DNA of 64,000 nucleotides from Streptomyces albofaciens JCM 4342 (GCF_008634025.1 NZ_PDCM01000002.1:3497001-3561000); one strand, 5' to 3'. Shown: positions 32,724-41,323, counted from the first letter of the stretch. The notes: generated by a model from the sequence alone, not told the origin. A program made the numbers and translations.

Positions 32724-33128
32724 ATGCACACCGGAAAGCGACGGATGAAGCGCGCGGGCGGATACGGTGCGGCCACGCTCGCCATCGTCCTGGGCGGTGG
32801 AATCCTGACGGCGCCGTCGGCCGCCGCGAGCACGGACAACTACATCCAGTTCAAGAACGACGCGCTGTACTTCGTCAGCACCTGCTTCGAATGGCAGGGC
32901 CAGGGCGGAGTGCTGAAGACCGACTGCTACGAGGCCAAGGCCAAGGGGCAGACCTGGAAGGCGTACTTCCCCGCGGAGGCGGCCAAGGCCAACGTCAAGG
33001 TGACCTTCGCCGGTTACACGGGCGGCCCGCCGAAGACCGTCACCGTCGACGACGTCGACAAGAACCACTGCTACCAGCTCAAAGGGACGTGGCCGAACTA
33101 CGCCGACGTCCTGCGCGTGAACTGCTGA
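32724..33128 (+). CDS. Secreted four-cysteine protein, paralogue 3
   Basis: This 134-residue precursor has a basic N region and a Sec signal peptide ending near APSAAA. The mature part YIQFKNDALYFVSTCFEWQG, DC, GQTWKAYFP, VDKNHCYQLKGTW and a C-terminal cysteine match the other two paralogues. The ATG at 32724 follows GGAGGA; an in-frame GTG at 32694 would overlap the previous stop and is less likely. It is last in the set and is followed by a terminator hairpin. Confidence 0.75.
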   Translation: MHTGKRRMKRAGGYGAATLAIVLGGGILTAPSAAASTDNYIQFKNDALYFVSTCFEWQGQGGVLKTDCYEAKAKGQTWKAYFPAEAAKANVKVTFAGYTGGPPKTVTVDDVDKNHCYQLKGTWPNYADVLRVNC

Positions 33129-33150
33129 CCCGGGCACCGCCGGAACATGG

Positions 33151-33201
33151 CGGCCCCCGGACCACCGGTCTCCCCCAAGACCGCCGGTGGCCCGGGGGCC
33201 G
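33151..33201. terminator. Terminator hairpin after the secreted-protein set
   Basis: CGGCCCCCGG (33151-33160) pairs with CCGGGGGCCG (33192-33201); the inner ACCACCGG also pairs partly with CCGCCGGTGG. It separates the rightward secreted set from the convergent decarboxylase gene. Confidence 0.7.
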
Positions 33202-33206
33202 CGCCG

Positions 33207-34907
33207 TCAGGCCCCGTACGCGTTCTGCGCGGCGAACCGCTCCGCCAGCGCCGTGAGCAGTTCGGGCGCGTCCTCGCGCGGCAGCACCGCCTCGATCAGC
33301 ACCAGTTCGTCCGGTGTACGGGCGGCGAGGGCGAGCGCGTCGGCCAGTTCGGCGGGGGTCGTCACCCGTACCGCGACCGTGCCGGGGCCCGCGCCGAAGG
33401 CTGCGGGCAGGGCCGTGTAGTCCCAGGCGGCGATGTCGTTGTAGGAGGCGGTGGCGCCGTGGATGGCCCGTTCGACCGTGTAGCCGTCGTTGTTGACGAC
33501 CACGATCACCGGGGCCGCGCCGTACCGGGCCATGGTGCCCAGCTCCTGCGCGGTGAGCTGGAGGGAGCCGTCCCCGATCACCAGCACCGAACGCCTTCCG
33601 GGCGCGGCGAGTTCGGTACCGAGGGTGGCGGGCAGGGTGTAGCCGATCGAGCCCCACAGCGGCTGCCCGACGAACCGCGCGTCCGCGGGCAGCGGCACTT
33701 CCTGGGCACCGTAGAAGGCGGTGCCCTGCTCGGCGACGAGCACACTGCCCTCCGGCAGGAAGGAGCCGACGGCCGACCACAGATGACGCTGCGTCAGCTC
33801 CGCTCCGGCGGCGACAGCCGGATACGCGACGGTCTCCCCGTACCCGTCCGGCACCGGGAGCCGCGCGTCCCGCAGCACTCCCCGCAGCCCGCCGACCGCC
33901 TCGGCCATGCCTATCCCCTCGTACACCGCGCGGCCCGCCGCCGCCCGCGACGGCCGCAGTTCGATGGTGCGCTCCGGGGCGAAGTGGTGGCTGAAGCCGC
34001 CGGTCACACTGTCCGAGACCGGGGCGCCGACCAGGATCAGGCAGTCCGCGTCCTCGACGGCCGACCTGGCCCGCTTGTCGCTGATCCCGCCGGTGTACGT
34101 GCCGGCGAACCCGGCGGCGGTCTCGTCCAGCACGCCCTTGCCGCTGGAGAACACGGCGGAGCGGACCGGCGCGGCGGCGAGCAGCTCGCGCAGCGGTTCG
34201 CGCAGCCCGTAGCGCTCGGCCTCGTGACCGGCCAATACGGTGACGCGGCACGCCCCGTCCAGCATCCGCGCGCAGCTCGCGAGGAAGTCCCGCAGCAAGC
34301 CGGGATCGGCCGCCTCCTCCGCCGCGACCAACGGCTCGCCCGGAGCCGGCACCCGGGCCAGGACGACATCCGTCGGCAGGTTCAGGTGGACCGGCCTGCT
34401 CTGCCGGAGCATGGCGCGCAGTACGCGGTCGATCTCCGCGGGCGCGTTGTCCGCGGTCAGGTCGGCGCGCGCCACGGTGACTTCGGCGAACATCCGGCCG
34501 AAGTGGCCGTAGTCGCCGTCCATCAGGGTGTGGTGCACCGGGCGGCCCGCCGAGGCGACCTCGGTGGCGGGCATGCCGGTGACGGCGACGAGCGGCACCG
34601 ATTCGGCGTACGCGCCGGCGACGCCGTTGACGGCCGACAGTTCGCCGACGCCGAAGGTGGTGACGAGGGCCGCGGCGCCGCGCAGCCGGGCGTAGCCGTC
34701 GGCGGCGTAGGCGGCGTCCAGTTCGTTGCAGGTGCCCACCCAGGTGTGCTCCGGGGAGTCGGCGACCTGGTCGAGGAAGCCGAGGTTGTAGTCGCCGGGC
34801 ACGCCGAAGAGGTGTTCGACGCCCAGCTCGCGCAAGCGGTGGAGGAGGTATGCGGCGACGGTGACGCGGGGGGTGTCCTGCGGGCCGTCCGAGGGGGTGT
34901 CCGGCAT
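33207..34907 (-). CDS. ThDP-dependent 2-oxoacid decarboxylase (pyruvate/indolepyruvate type)
   Basis: This cytosolic 566-residue enzyme shows the N-terminal pyrimidine domain with GVPGDYNLGFLD and CNELDAAYAADGYAR (catalytic glutamate), the paired histidines in RPVHHTLMDGDYGHF, and the C-terminal ThDP/Mg motif beginning GDGSLQLTAQE and ending NNDGYTVE. The HH pair and full length point to pyruvate or indolepyruvate decarboxylase rather than acetolactate synthase. The product would be an aldehyde. It is divergent from a MarR gene, with two matching operators between them. Confidence 0.92.
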   Translation of the reverse strand: MPDTPSDGPQDTPRVTVAAYLLHRLRELGVEHLFGVPGDYNLGFLDQVADSPEHTWVGTCNELDAAYAADGYARLRGAAALVTTFGVGELSAVNGVAGAYAESVPLVAVTGMPATEVASAGRPVHHTLMDGDYGHFGRMFAEVTVARADLTADNAPAEIDRVLRAMLRQSRPVHLNLPTDVVLARVPAPGEPLVAAEEAADPGLLRDFLASCARMLDGACRVTVLAGHEAERYGLREPLRELLAAAPVRSAVFSSGKGVLDETAAGFAGTYTGGISDKRARSAVEDADCLILVGAPVSDSVTGGFSHHFAPERTIELRPSRAAAGRAVYEGIGMAEAVGGLRGVLRDARLPVPDGYGETVAYPAVAAGAELTQRHLWSAVGSFLPEGSVLVAEQGTAFYGAQEVPLPADARFVGQPLWGSIGYTLPATLGTELAAPGRRSVLVIGDGSLQLTAQELGTMARYGAAPVIVVVNNDGYTVERAIHGATASYNDIAAWDYTALPAAFGAGPGTVAVRVTTPAELADALALAARTPDELVLIEAVLPREDAPELLTALAERFAAQNAYGA

Positions 34908-34943
34908 GACGCGACCGGCCTTTCTTCACACGTGAACCCTTTA

Positions 34944-34960
34944 GGTCAAGGTCGTTGACC
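34944..34960. promoter_or_regulatory. MarR operator candidate, site 1
   Basis: GGTCAA-5-TTGACC is a perfect 17-base dyad in the divergent gap, 37 bases upstream of the decarboxylase start. The same arms recur in site 2. Confidence 0.7.
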
Positions 34961-34994
34961 CAAGTAGCGACTCTACGGAACCCCGGGATAAAAT

Positions 34995-35009
34995 GTCAAC
35001 ATGCTTGAC
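34995..35009. promoter_or_regulatory. MarR operator candidate, site 2 over the marR start codon
   Basis: GTCAA-CATGC-TTGAC is a perfect 5-5-5 dyad whose centre contains the ATG of the MarR gene (35001). Binding there would block both transcription and start-codon access, which fits autoregulation. Confidence 0.7.
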
Positions 35010-35486
35010 CCTAATCGTCCGGACGCCTTCGACCGCGACTTCACCCTCTTCTACTTCGCCTACCGCGCGTTCACCGGAGCGGCCGACGAGGCCCTCACCG
35101 AACACGGCATGGGCCGGGCCCACCACCGCATCCTGACCTTCCTCGCGTACTCCCCCGGCATGAGCGTCGGCGAGCTGTGCCGGACGCTCCAGCTCACCAA
35201 GCAGGCCATCAACGGGCCGCTGCGCAAGCTCACCGAGGAGCGGATGGTGCGGATGACACCCGGGGCGCAGGACCGGCGCCGCAAGGAACTCCACCTCACC
35301 GACCGCGGCGCGGAACTCGAACGCAAGCTGCACGAACGCCAACGGGCCCTGTTCGCGGCGGCCCTGGAGGAAGCGGGCCCGGAGGCGGCCGAGGGCTGGC
35401 GGACGATGCTGGCCCCCCTGGCCGGCCAGGACTGGACGGCGTTCACCACCTCCGTGGCCGAACGACGCGCGTCCCGGCAGCCGTAG
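35001..35486 (+). CDS. MarR-family regulator
   Basis: The regulator has 161 residues. The winged helix is MSVGELCRTLQLTKQAINGP followed by LRKLTEERMVRM and a wing with GAQDRRRKELHLTDRG. Flanking helices give the usual dimer interface. It is divergent from the 2-oxoacid decarboxylase and its own start codon sits inside a dyad identical in arms to one upstream of the decarboxylase, so it probably represses both. The ligand is unknown, perhaps an aromatic 2-oxoacid. Confidence 0.92.
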   Translation: MLDPNRPDAFDRDFTLFYFAYRAFTGAADEALTEHGMGRAHHRILTFLAYSPGMSVGELCRTLQLTKQAINGPLRKLTEERMVRMTPGAQDRRRKELHLTDRGAELERKLHERQRALFAAALEEAGPEAAEGWRTMLAPLAGQDWTAFTTSVAERRASRQP

Positions 35487-35500
35487 CGGTCACGGCCCCG

Positions 35501-35710
35501 TCAGAACAACGGCTGCTGCCCCGGGAACGGCGGCTCCTCCGGATCGAACAGCCGCTCGGCGGGGGCCATCATCGGGGCGATACGGCGGGAGCCCGGGCAC
35601 GACACGAGTTCCAGCACGGTCCGTCGCCCCGGCGGGTCGTGCCGGGCGAACCGTCCGCCGACAACGGCGATCTCTCGACTGCATACGGGGCAGGGGCGAC
35701 GCGGTGACAT
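35501..35710 (-). CDS. Small CPVC-type putative zinc protein
   Basis: This 69-residue protein begins MSPRRPCPVCSREIAVVGGRF with a CxxC knuckle near the N terminus and a third cysteine in LVSCPGSRR. Short proteins of this type, with GRFARHDPPG, recur in Streptomyces. GAGGAA precedes the ATG at 35710. The role is unknown; a DNA or RNA-associated zinc protein is possible. It converges on the MarR gene. Confidence 0.7.
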   Translation of the reverse strand: MSPRRPCPVCSREIAVVGGRFARHDPPGRRTVLELVSCPGSRRIAPMMAPAERLFDPEEPPFPGQQPLF

Positions 35711-35919
35711 TTCCTCAGTGTCTCCCGAGCGCGCCCCGGAGATGCGCGACGGGTGGCACCAGCGCCCGCCCCGCCCCGGTCGCACCACGCGCCGCACGCG
35801 CCGTAGGAGTGCGCCGTACCGCACATTCGTGCCCCCGCACCACAGGGTGGCCCCAGGTTCGGGCCGCCGTGGCCCTGGGAAACAAGGGAAGGGGCCGGTG
35901 ACACTCCGGGGGTGACGTG

Positions 35920-36819
35920 ATGACGCGGATGCGGAGAGGACGAGCGGTGCGCAAGGGACAGGCGGTGGCCGCGGGGCTGCTGGTGGTGGCCGTGACGGCC
36001 GGCTGCAAGACGGTGGTGATCACGCCGTCCGGCGGTTACTCGCCCACGGCCGCGCCCCCGCAGAGCCATACGCCCCAGCGCGCGGAAGCACGGCCGGCGC
36101 GCACCCCCGCCCAGGCGCCCCCCAAACGGCCCCGCCCCACCAAGCCGAGGAAGCCCGCCAGACCCGCCAAGCACGCGCGCGGCCCCGCGAAGACCGTCCT
36201 CGCCCAGGGCTCCCGCGGCCCCCGGGTCCGCGCGCTCCAGGCCCGGCTGGCGCAGCTGTCGCAATTCCACCGGAAGCCCACCGGTTTCTACGGCCGGCAC
36301 ACCGCCGCCTCCGTCTCGGCCTTCCAGCGCAAGTACGGCCTGCGCCGCACCGGCACCCTCGACAAGGCGACCTGGAGCACCCTGCGCGCACTCACCCGCC
36401 CGCCCACCCGCGCCGAGATGTACCCGTCCACCAGCAGGCCGGTCGCCGCCCCCGACCGCCGCTGCCTGCGGGGCCGGGTCCTGTGCGTCAGCAAGCGGAG
36501 CAACACCCTCGCGTGGATGGTGGACGGCCAGGTGCGCTCCACGATGGACGTCCGGTTCGGCGCGCAGTACACACCCACCCGTGAGGGCACGTTCCGGATC
36601 AGCCTCAAGAGCCGCCGCCACGTCTCGTCGATCTACCACACGCCCATGCCGTACGCGATGTTCTTCAGCGGCGGCCAGGCCGTCCACTTCTCCCCGGACT
36701 TCGCCGCCCGCGGCTACCGCGGCGCCTCCCACGGCTGCGTGAACGTACGCGACAAGAACAAGATCGCCGCCCTGTTCCAGCAGGTCAGACTGGGCGACAA
36801 GGTGGTCATCTACAAGTAG
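35920..36819 (+). CDS. L,D-transpeptidase lipoprotein with peptidoglycan-binding domain
   Basis: The precursor has a lipobox near VVAVTAGC, a Pro/Lys-rich spacer of about 50 residues, a PG_binding_1 domain (GSRGPRVRALQARLAQL to GTLDKATW) and a C-terminal YkuD L,D-transpeptidase domain. The active site is the SHGCVNV motif with the histidine of QAVHFS upstream. It would make 3-3 crosslinks or attach proteins in the wall, outside the membrane. Start options are GTG 35917, ATG 35920, ATG 35929 and GTG 35947; the last has GGAGAGG in front and would give the shortest signal sequence. Confidence 0.9.
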   Translation: MTRMRRGRAVRKGQAVAAGLLVVAVTAGCKTVVITPSGGYSPTAAPPQSHTPQRAEARPARTPAQAPPKRPRPTKPRKPARPAKHARGPAKTVLAQGSRGPRVRALQARLAQLSQFHRKPTGFYGRHTAASVSAFQRKYGLRRTGTLDKATWSTLRALTRPPTRAEMYPSTSRPVAAPDRRCLRGRVLCVSKRSNTLAWMVDGQVRSTMDVRFGAQYTPTREGTFRISLKSRRHVSSIYHTPMPYAMFFSGGQAVHFSPDFAARGYRGASHGCVNVRDKNKIAALFQQVRLGDKVVIYK

Positions 36820-37063
36820 CGGGCCCGATCAACCAACCCACCACGGCCCCAGCCATCAATGGAGCACCCCCCCCACCCACAGCAACCAGGTCCGCGAAAG
36901 CGGCGCCGGCTCAGGCGCAGGGGGGAGAGCGCGGGCAGGGCCGGGGGAACGTGCCCCGCCCGCGCCGGTGCGACGAGCCGTTGGTACGGGGGGAACCCCG
37001 GCTCGTGCGCGAGCCGATGACCAGTCGGCTTCACCACGTACTGCGCCGGGGGCCCGGAAAACG

Positions 37064-38215
37064 TCACACCCGCGTGACGCGGGGCGCTCCGGGGATGCGC
37101 AGTTCGCCGGGCGCGCCGGGGGTGGTGGTGACGGTGGCGGCGGGGTCGGTGGCGGTCCGGTGGGCGCCGGGGAACGGGAAGCCGAAGGACGGGCCGCGGC
37201 CGTGGCGGTCGTCGTCCTCGTCGTTGCCCCGGCCGCCCTTGCCGTGGCCCTGTCCGTGGCCGCCCTGGCCGTGGTCGCCGCGGCCGTGGCCGTCCTTGCC
37301 GTCGCCGTCGTGGCGTCCGCCCTCGTATGCGCCGTTCTTGCCGTGGGACAGGAACTGGCGGCAGAAGGCCTGCACCTTGTCCGGGCCGCCGGCGGCGCGC
37401 TCCAGGCGGCGCAGGGTGTCCTGGCCGAGGCCGGAGCCCTGGCGGGAGAGGTACGTACGGCAGAACGCGGTGCCGAGCCGGCGCTTCTCCTTGGCGTCCG
37501 GCTTGCGGTCGCGGTCGTCGTCGGAGCGGTTTCCGTCGTCGCCGGTCGGGTCCTGGCCGGGGGTGCTCTGTCCGGTCCGTCCCGGGGCGGGGGACTGGGT
37601 GCCGCCGCTGTCGCCGGCGTCGGTGGCCGGCGGCTCGGGCCGGTCGGTGCCGGGGGTGGCGTCCGGGACCGGTGAGGTGCCGCCGGTGGTGGTGTCCGTG
37701 CCGTCGGTCGTGGCCCCGCCGGGTGTCTCGGCGGCCGAGACGCTGGTGGCGGGGCCGGGGCCGGTTCCGCCGTGGAAGGGCGTGGGCAGCACGCCCACGC
37801 CGGCGGCCACGGCGACGCCGCCGAGCGCGCAGCCCGCCAGCGCCACCATGAATCCGCGCCTCAGCGGGCGTCCGAAGCGGGGGCGCGTGGCGGGTCCGGC
37901 GCCGCGCGGTGCCCGTACGGTGCCCAGCTCGGCCGTGCCGGCGCCACCGGCCGGGGCCGCGACGGGCGCGGCGGCATCGGCGCGCGCCTGCTCGTGGGAA
38001 GTCTCTGCGCGCGCCTGCCGGAAGGCGGCGACGGCGGCTTCCTCGCCGGGCAGCGCCGTGTCCGGGGCCGTGTTCCGGCCGGCCGCGGCGGCGGCGTTCA
38101 GCAGAGCGGTGAGTTCCGCGGCGCCGACGCCGTCCGGGGAACCGGCGGGTTCGCCGCGCAGCAGTCGCTCCGCGGCCTCCTCGTCGAGCCAGTCGTACCG
38201 GTCGTCGGCCATCAC
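37064..38215 (-). CDS. Single-pass membrane partner of the ECF sigma factor, His/Gly-rich tail
   Basis: The 383-residue protein has a cytoplasmic N-terminal part (DDRYDWLDEEAAERLLRG) that may bind the sigma factor, one hydrophobic segment near residues 121-143 and a long extracellular low-complexity part rich in Thr, Pro, Gly and Asp. Near residue 250 two cysteines occur in TAFCRTYLSR and QAFCRQFLSH. They are followed by about 50 residues dense in His, Gly and Asp. Its start overlaps the sigma stop. The position and topology suggest an anti-sigma factor, but no zinc-binding anti-sigma motif is present. Confidence 0.72.
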   Translation of the reverse strand: MMADDRYDWLDEEAAERLLRGEPAGSPDGVGAAELTALLNAAAAAGRNTAPDTALPGEEAAVAAFRQARAETSHEQARADAAAPVAAPAGGAGTAELGTVRAPRGAGPATRPRFGRPLRRGFMVALAGCALGGVAVAAGVGVLPTPFHGGTGPGPATSVSAAETPGGATTDGTDTTTGGTSPVPDATPGTDRPEPPATDAGDSGGTQSPAPGRTGQSTPGQDPTGDDGNRSDDDRDRKPDAKEKRRLGTAFCRTYLSRQGSGLGQDTLRRLERAAGGPDKVQAFCRQFLSHGKNGAYEGGRHDGDGKDGHGRGDHGQGGHGQGHGKGGRGNDEDDDRHGRGPSFGFPFPGAHRTATDPAATVTTTPGAPGELRIPGAPRVTRV

Positions 38216-38955
38216 ATGTCCTTCTGCGTTCGTGCGGCCGTTTCCGTCACACCCGGTACGTACGATTCCGCCGCGCCCTCACCCCGTGCGATGCCCTGTG
38301 CGGGCACCTCGCCCAGGGAACCTCCCAGGGGTCCGCCGCCCTTGCCCCGGCCGCCGCCGCGGCCGGACGCGGTGTCGCCGCCGTCCTCGCCGCCGTCGCC
38401 GAGCAGGTCGGCCAGCCGCCGCAGTCCGCGGTGCGCGGCGGTGCGTACCGCGCCGGGCCGTTTGCCCAGCACCCCGGCCGCGCTCTTCGCGTCCAGGCCC
38501 ACCACCACCCGTAGCACGACGGCTTCGGCCTGGTCCTGCGGGAGCCGGGAGATGAGACGGAAGGTGCGGCCGGTGCCGAGGGCTTCCATGGCCTCGTCGG
38601 CGGTATCCGATGCGCCCGGTTTGTCGGCGAGTTCGGTTTCGTCGCCGCCGACCGCGGGGCGGCGGCCGCGCATCCGCAGGTGGTCCAGGGCCCGGTTGCG
38701 GGCTATCCGCGCGGCCCAGCCGCGGAAGCGGTCGGCGTCGCCGCTGAAGCGGGACAGGTCGCGGGTGATCTGGAGCCAGGCCTCGGAGGCGACGTCCTCG
38801 GCGTCAGCGTCTCCCACCAAGGTCCGTACATATCCGACAATCCGGGGATGCACGGCGCGGTAGACGGTACGGAACGCCGCCTCGTCTCCGTCCTGTGCCG
38901 CCTGTACGGCGACCGTCAGCCGGCCGTCGTCCGGCTGAATGTCGTCCCCTCGCAC
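38212..38955 (-). CDS. ECF RNA polymerase sigma factor
   Basis: This protein of about 247 residues has region 2 (AAFRTVYRAVHPRIVGYVRT then DAEDVASEAWLQITRDLSRF, RFRGWAARIARNRALDHLR) and region 4 (LPQDQAEAVVLRVVVGLDAK then SAAGVLGKRPGAVRTAAHRG). After region 4 there is a glycine-rich tail of about 60 residues. The GTG at 38955 is preceded by AGGATGG; a GTG at 38973 is also open. It is coupled to the membrane protein behind it (ATGTGATGG overlap). The regulon and signal are unknown. Confidence 0.92.
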   Translation of the reverse strand: MRGDDIQPDDGRLTVAVQAAQDGDEAAFRTVYRAVHPRIVGYVRTLVGDADAEDVASEAWLQITRDLSRFSGDADRFRGWAARIARNRALDHLRMRGRRPAVGGDETELADKPGASDTADEAMEALGTGRTFRLISRLPQDQAEAVVLRVVVGLDAKSAAGVLGKRPGAVRTAAHRGLRRLADLLGDGGEDGGDTASGRGGGRGKGGGPLGGSLGEVPAQGIARGEGAAESYVPGVTETAARTQKDM

Positions 38956-39452
38956 GGGTCCATCCTGTCGCACGCGGAAAGTCCGCCGCCCGGTCCTCGC
39001 TGATTCACTGTTCTCGGGGACCGCGGGTACTCCTGGTAACCCGTGTGTCCCCGCTGACGGTATCCCGACCCGCCCGCTCCCCGGGCATCCGGGCTGTTCC
39101 GGACCGTTCCGGCCTGCCGCTCCGCACCACCGGACGGGTACGCCCGGTGACCGCGCCGGGCGGCGCGGACCCGCACGCTACGGGCAGGGCACACCCCGCG
39201 TCCAGAGCCCGCCCGGCCGGCCGGGGCCCGGGCGCGCGGTACGGCGGCGGACCACGTGCACGGCACGGCCGGGGCCCGGGCGCGCGGTACGAACGGCACC
39301 GCGCCGCGCGCCCCCTGTGACGCTTTCGCGGCGCGCGGCGCTGTAGGGAACAGGGGCCCCTCACCGGGCTCCACTGGAACGACGGCCGGGGCCTCTCCTG
39401 TGGGGGGTGGCGGCCCCGGTCGTCCCCTCCCGCCGCAGCCGGCCTTGGCCGC
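38956..39452. other. Intergenic stretch of about 500 bases without a convincing gene
   Basis: Open frames occur in several overlapping frames, all explained by high GC. The only clear structure is a 25-base direct repeat (39219-39243 and 39267-39291). The promoter of the sigma operon must lie near 38956-39020. Confidence 0.6.
39219..39291. repeat. 25-bp direct repeat, two copies
   Basis: The same 25 bases, containing GGGGCCCGGGCGCGCGGTAC, lie at 39219-39243 and 39267-39291 with a period of 48. The core GGGCCC..GCGCGC is itself palindromic. Confidence 0.8.
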
Positions 39453-41081
39453 TCAGACCTGGTTGGCCAGCTTCTTGAAGTCCTGCCAGGACAGGGCCGG
39501 CTCGCGGCGATCCCAGACCTTCTGCGCCAGCGCGCGCAGCGGCATCCGGATGCCGTCGGCGACCTGCTGCGGCGTCTGCTCATCGGCCAGGTCGCACCAC
39601 ACCGCGAAGCGCGCCCCCAGTACCCGGTCGGGCCCGGACGACGACTCCGGTACGGGCTCGGTGCCGCGCAGCACCCCGGGGGTCCACTGCCTGTAGATCC
39701 GCTCGCCGGTCGGATACGGCATGTTGTTGGGCTCGCCGAGGACGTAATAGAGGTACTCGTCGTTGAGGTTGATCACCTTGCGGTTCTCGCGCAGGTAGGC
39801 GCCCGGCTCGCGGGCGCCGATCTCCTTGCCCGTCCAGTAGGCGACGGTGCGGCCGGGGTCGGGCTCGACGTCCGTGTCCGGGAAGTAGCCGTCGTTCCAC
39901 GCCTCGACATGCCGGGCACCGGCCGCGCGCACGGTCTTGTCCCGGTCGTTGAGCCAGCCGGTGGCCAGGTCCTCGATGGTGCCGCCGTCCCCGTACTTCT
40001 CCCGGGCGGCGCGGGCCAGCTGCGGATAGGTCTCGGCGGGCGACCGGTCGGCCAGCGCCCGGTACTCATCACCGCCGAGGTGCCAGTGCTTCCCGGGAAA
40101 GAGCGGGGCGAACTCGCGCAGCAGGTCGTCCACGATCGCGGCGGCCCCCGGCTGCGAGATGTCCATGGCGCCGCGCTCGGCGCGCCCGGCGGCGGTGCGC
40201 AGCTGGAGGTCCGGGTGGGCGCGCAGCACCGCGCCCAGGTGGCCGGGCGAGTCGATCTCCGGGATGACGGTGACGTGCAGCCCGCGGGCCACCTCGACCA
40301 GGTGGCGGACCTGGTCCTTGGTCAGGTGGTCCGCGGAGACGATCTCGGGGTGCTTCTCGCTCTCGATGCGGAAGGCCTGGTCGTCGGAGAAGTGCAGCTG
40401 GAGCTGGTTGAGCTTGAGGCCCGCCAGGTCGCGGATGCGGTCCTCGATCCACCCGGCGTCGAAGTGCTTGCGCGCGATGTCCAGCATGAAGCCGCGCTGG
40501 GCGCGGTCGGGGCGGTCCTCGACGGTGCCTTCGGGGACGCCGCCGGAGGTCCGTACGGACTGCAGGACGGTACGGGTGCCGTTGAAGATCCCGGCGTCGG
40601 TGGGGGCGGTGAGGGTCAGGCGGGTGCCGCGGGCGGTCAGGGTGTAGGCCTCGTCGGCGGTGTCGTACACGGGGGCGTTGTCGGCGCGTCCGGCCCCGTC
40701 GCCGGGCGACAGCTTCAGCTCGACGTCGCCCGGCCGTACGGTCTGCTTCCCCCAGACCGTCCGCAGGCCGCCCAGCTCCTGGGCGAACCGCTTGGCCTCG
40801 TCGGCGACCGGGCTCTTCTCGCCCGCGGGCACCACGACGCGGGCCTGCTTGGTGGGCCGCCAGCCGCGCCCCTCAGCAGCGCTGAACTTCTGTACGGCGG
40901 GCACGGTGCGCGGCGGTCCCTGCACCGGGTCCCAGGTGGGGGTGGGCGCGGCGGAGGGGGTACGGCCGCCGCTCCCGCTTCCCCGCGGAGTGCCGCCGTC
41001 CGAGCAGCCCGCGGCGGCCAGGGCGATGAGGGCGGCCGTCACCCCCGCCGTGATCGTCGCGGCCAGTTTTCCGGTCCTCAT
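39453..41081 (-). CDS. Beta-N-acetylhexosaminidase lipoprotein (GH20)
   Basis: The precursor has 542 residues and a lipobox ALAAAGC (Cys26). A GH20b N-terminal domain is followed by the GH20 catalytic barrel: GFMLDIARKHFDAGWIEDR, LHFSDDQAFRIES, VIPEIDSPGH and WHLGGDEYRA, whose Asp-Glu pair is the catalytic motif for substrate-assisted hydrolysis. It removes terminal GlcNAc or GalNAc outside the cell, for example from chitin or wall fragments. GGGAGG lies 11 bases before the ATG. It is monocistronic and divergent from the ureidoimidazoline decarboxylase gene. No DasR-like site was seen upstream. Confidence 0.93.
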   Translation of the reverse strand: MRTGKLAATITAGVTAALIALAAAGCSDGGTPRGSGSGGRTPSAAPTPTWDPVQGPPRTVPAVQKFSAAEGRGWRPTKQARVVVPAGEKSPVADEAKRFAQELGGLRTVWGKQTVRPGDVELKLSPGDGAGRADNAPVYDTADEAYTLTARGTRLTLTAPTDAGIFNGTRTVLQSVRTSGGVPEGTVEDRPDRAQRGFMLDIARKHFDAGWIEDRIRDLAGLKLNQLQLHFSDDQAFRIESEKHPEIVSADHLTKDQVRHLVEVARGLHVTVIPEIDSPGHLGAVLRAHPDLQLRTAAGRAERGAMDISQPGAAAIVDDLLREFAPLFPGKHWHLGGDEYRALADRSPAETYPQLARAAREKYGDGGTIEDLATGWLNDRDKTVRAAGARHVEAWNDGYFPDTDVEPDPGRTVAYWTGKEIGAREPGAYLRENRKVINLNDEYLYYVLGEPNNMPYPTGERIYRQWTPGVLRGTEPVPESSSGPDRVLGARFAVWCDLADEQTPQQVADGIRMPLRALAQKVWDRREPALSWQDFKKLANQV

Positions 41082-41323
41082 ATACGCAAAACCTCCCTTT
41101 CCGGGGCGAAGGTATTGCCTGGTGACAGACGTAGCCGTCCACTACGCGCGCGGAATCTCTCTCATTCGGGTGAAATTCGCGCATCCGTCGGACAGCGATC
41201 GACAGACGTCGTTACGGTGTCGTCTCACCCGTTCACCCCTCCCGGAGCCCACGGCCCCGCGCGATCCGTCGCGGCCGCTCACTCCGGCCGCCCTGATCCG
41301 GCGTTCTCCGCCCCGAGGAGACC

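Noticed and set aside
36867..36874. Run of eight C after the L,D-transpeptidase gene considered as a 6C RNA
   Set aside because: 6C RNAs have two C-rich loops on stable stems. Here there is one C run and no matching flanking stem.
38895..39374. Overlapping long frames on both strands between the sigma and hexosaminidase genes
   Set aside because: Several frames are open at once, as expected at very high GC, and the translations are Arg/Pro/Gly-rich without motifs.
41082..41323. Search for a DasR site upstream of the GH20 hexosaminidase
   Set aside because: No sequence close to the ACTGGTCTAGACCACT pattern was seen in the gap.
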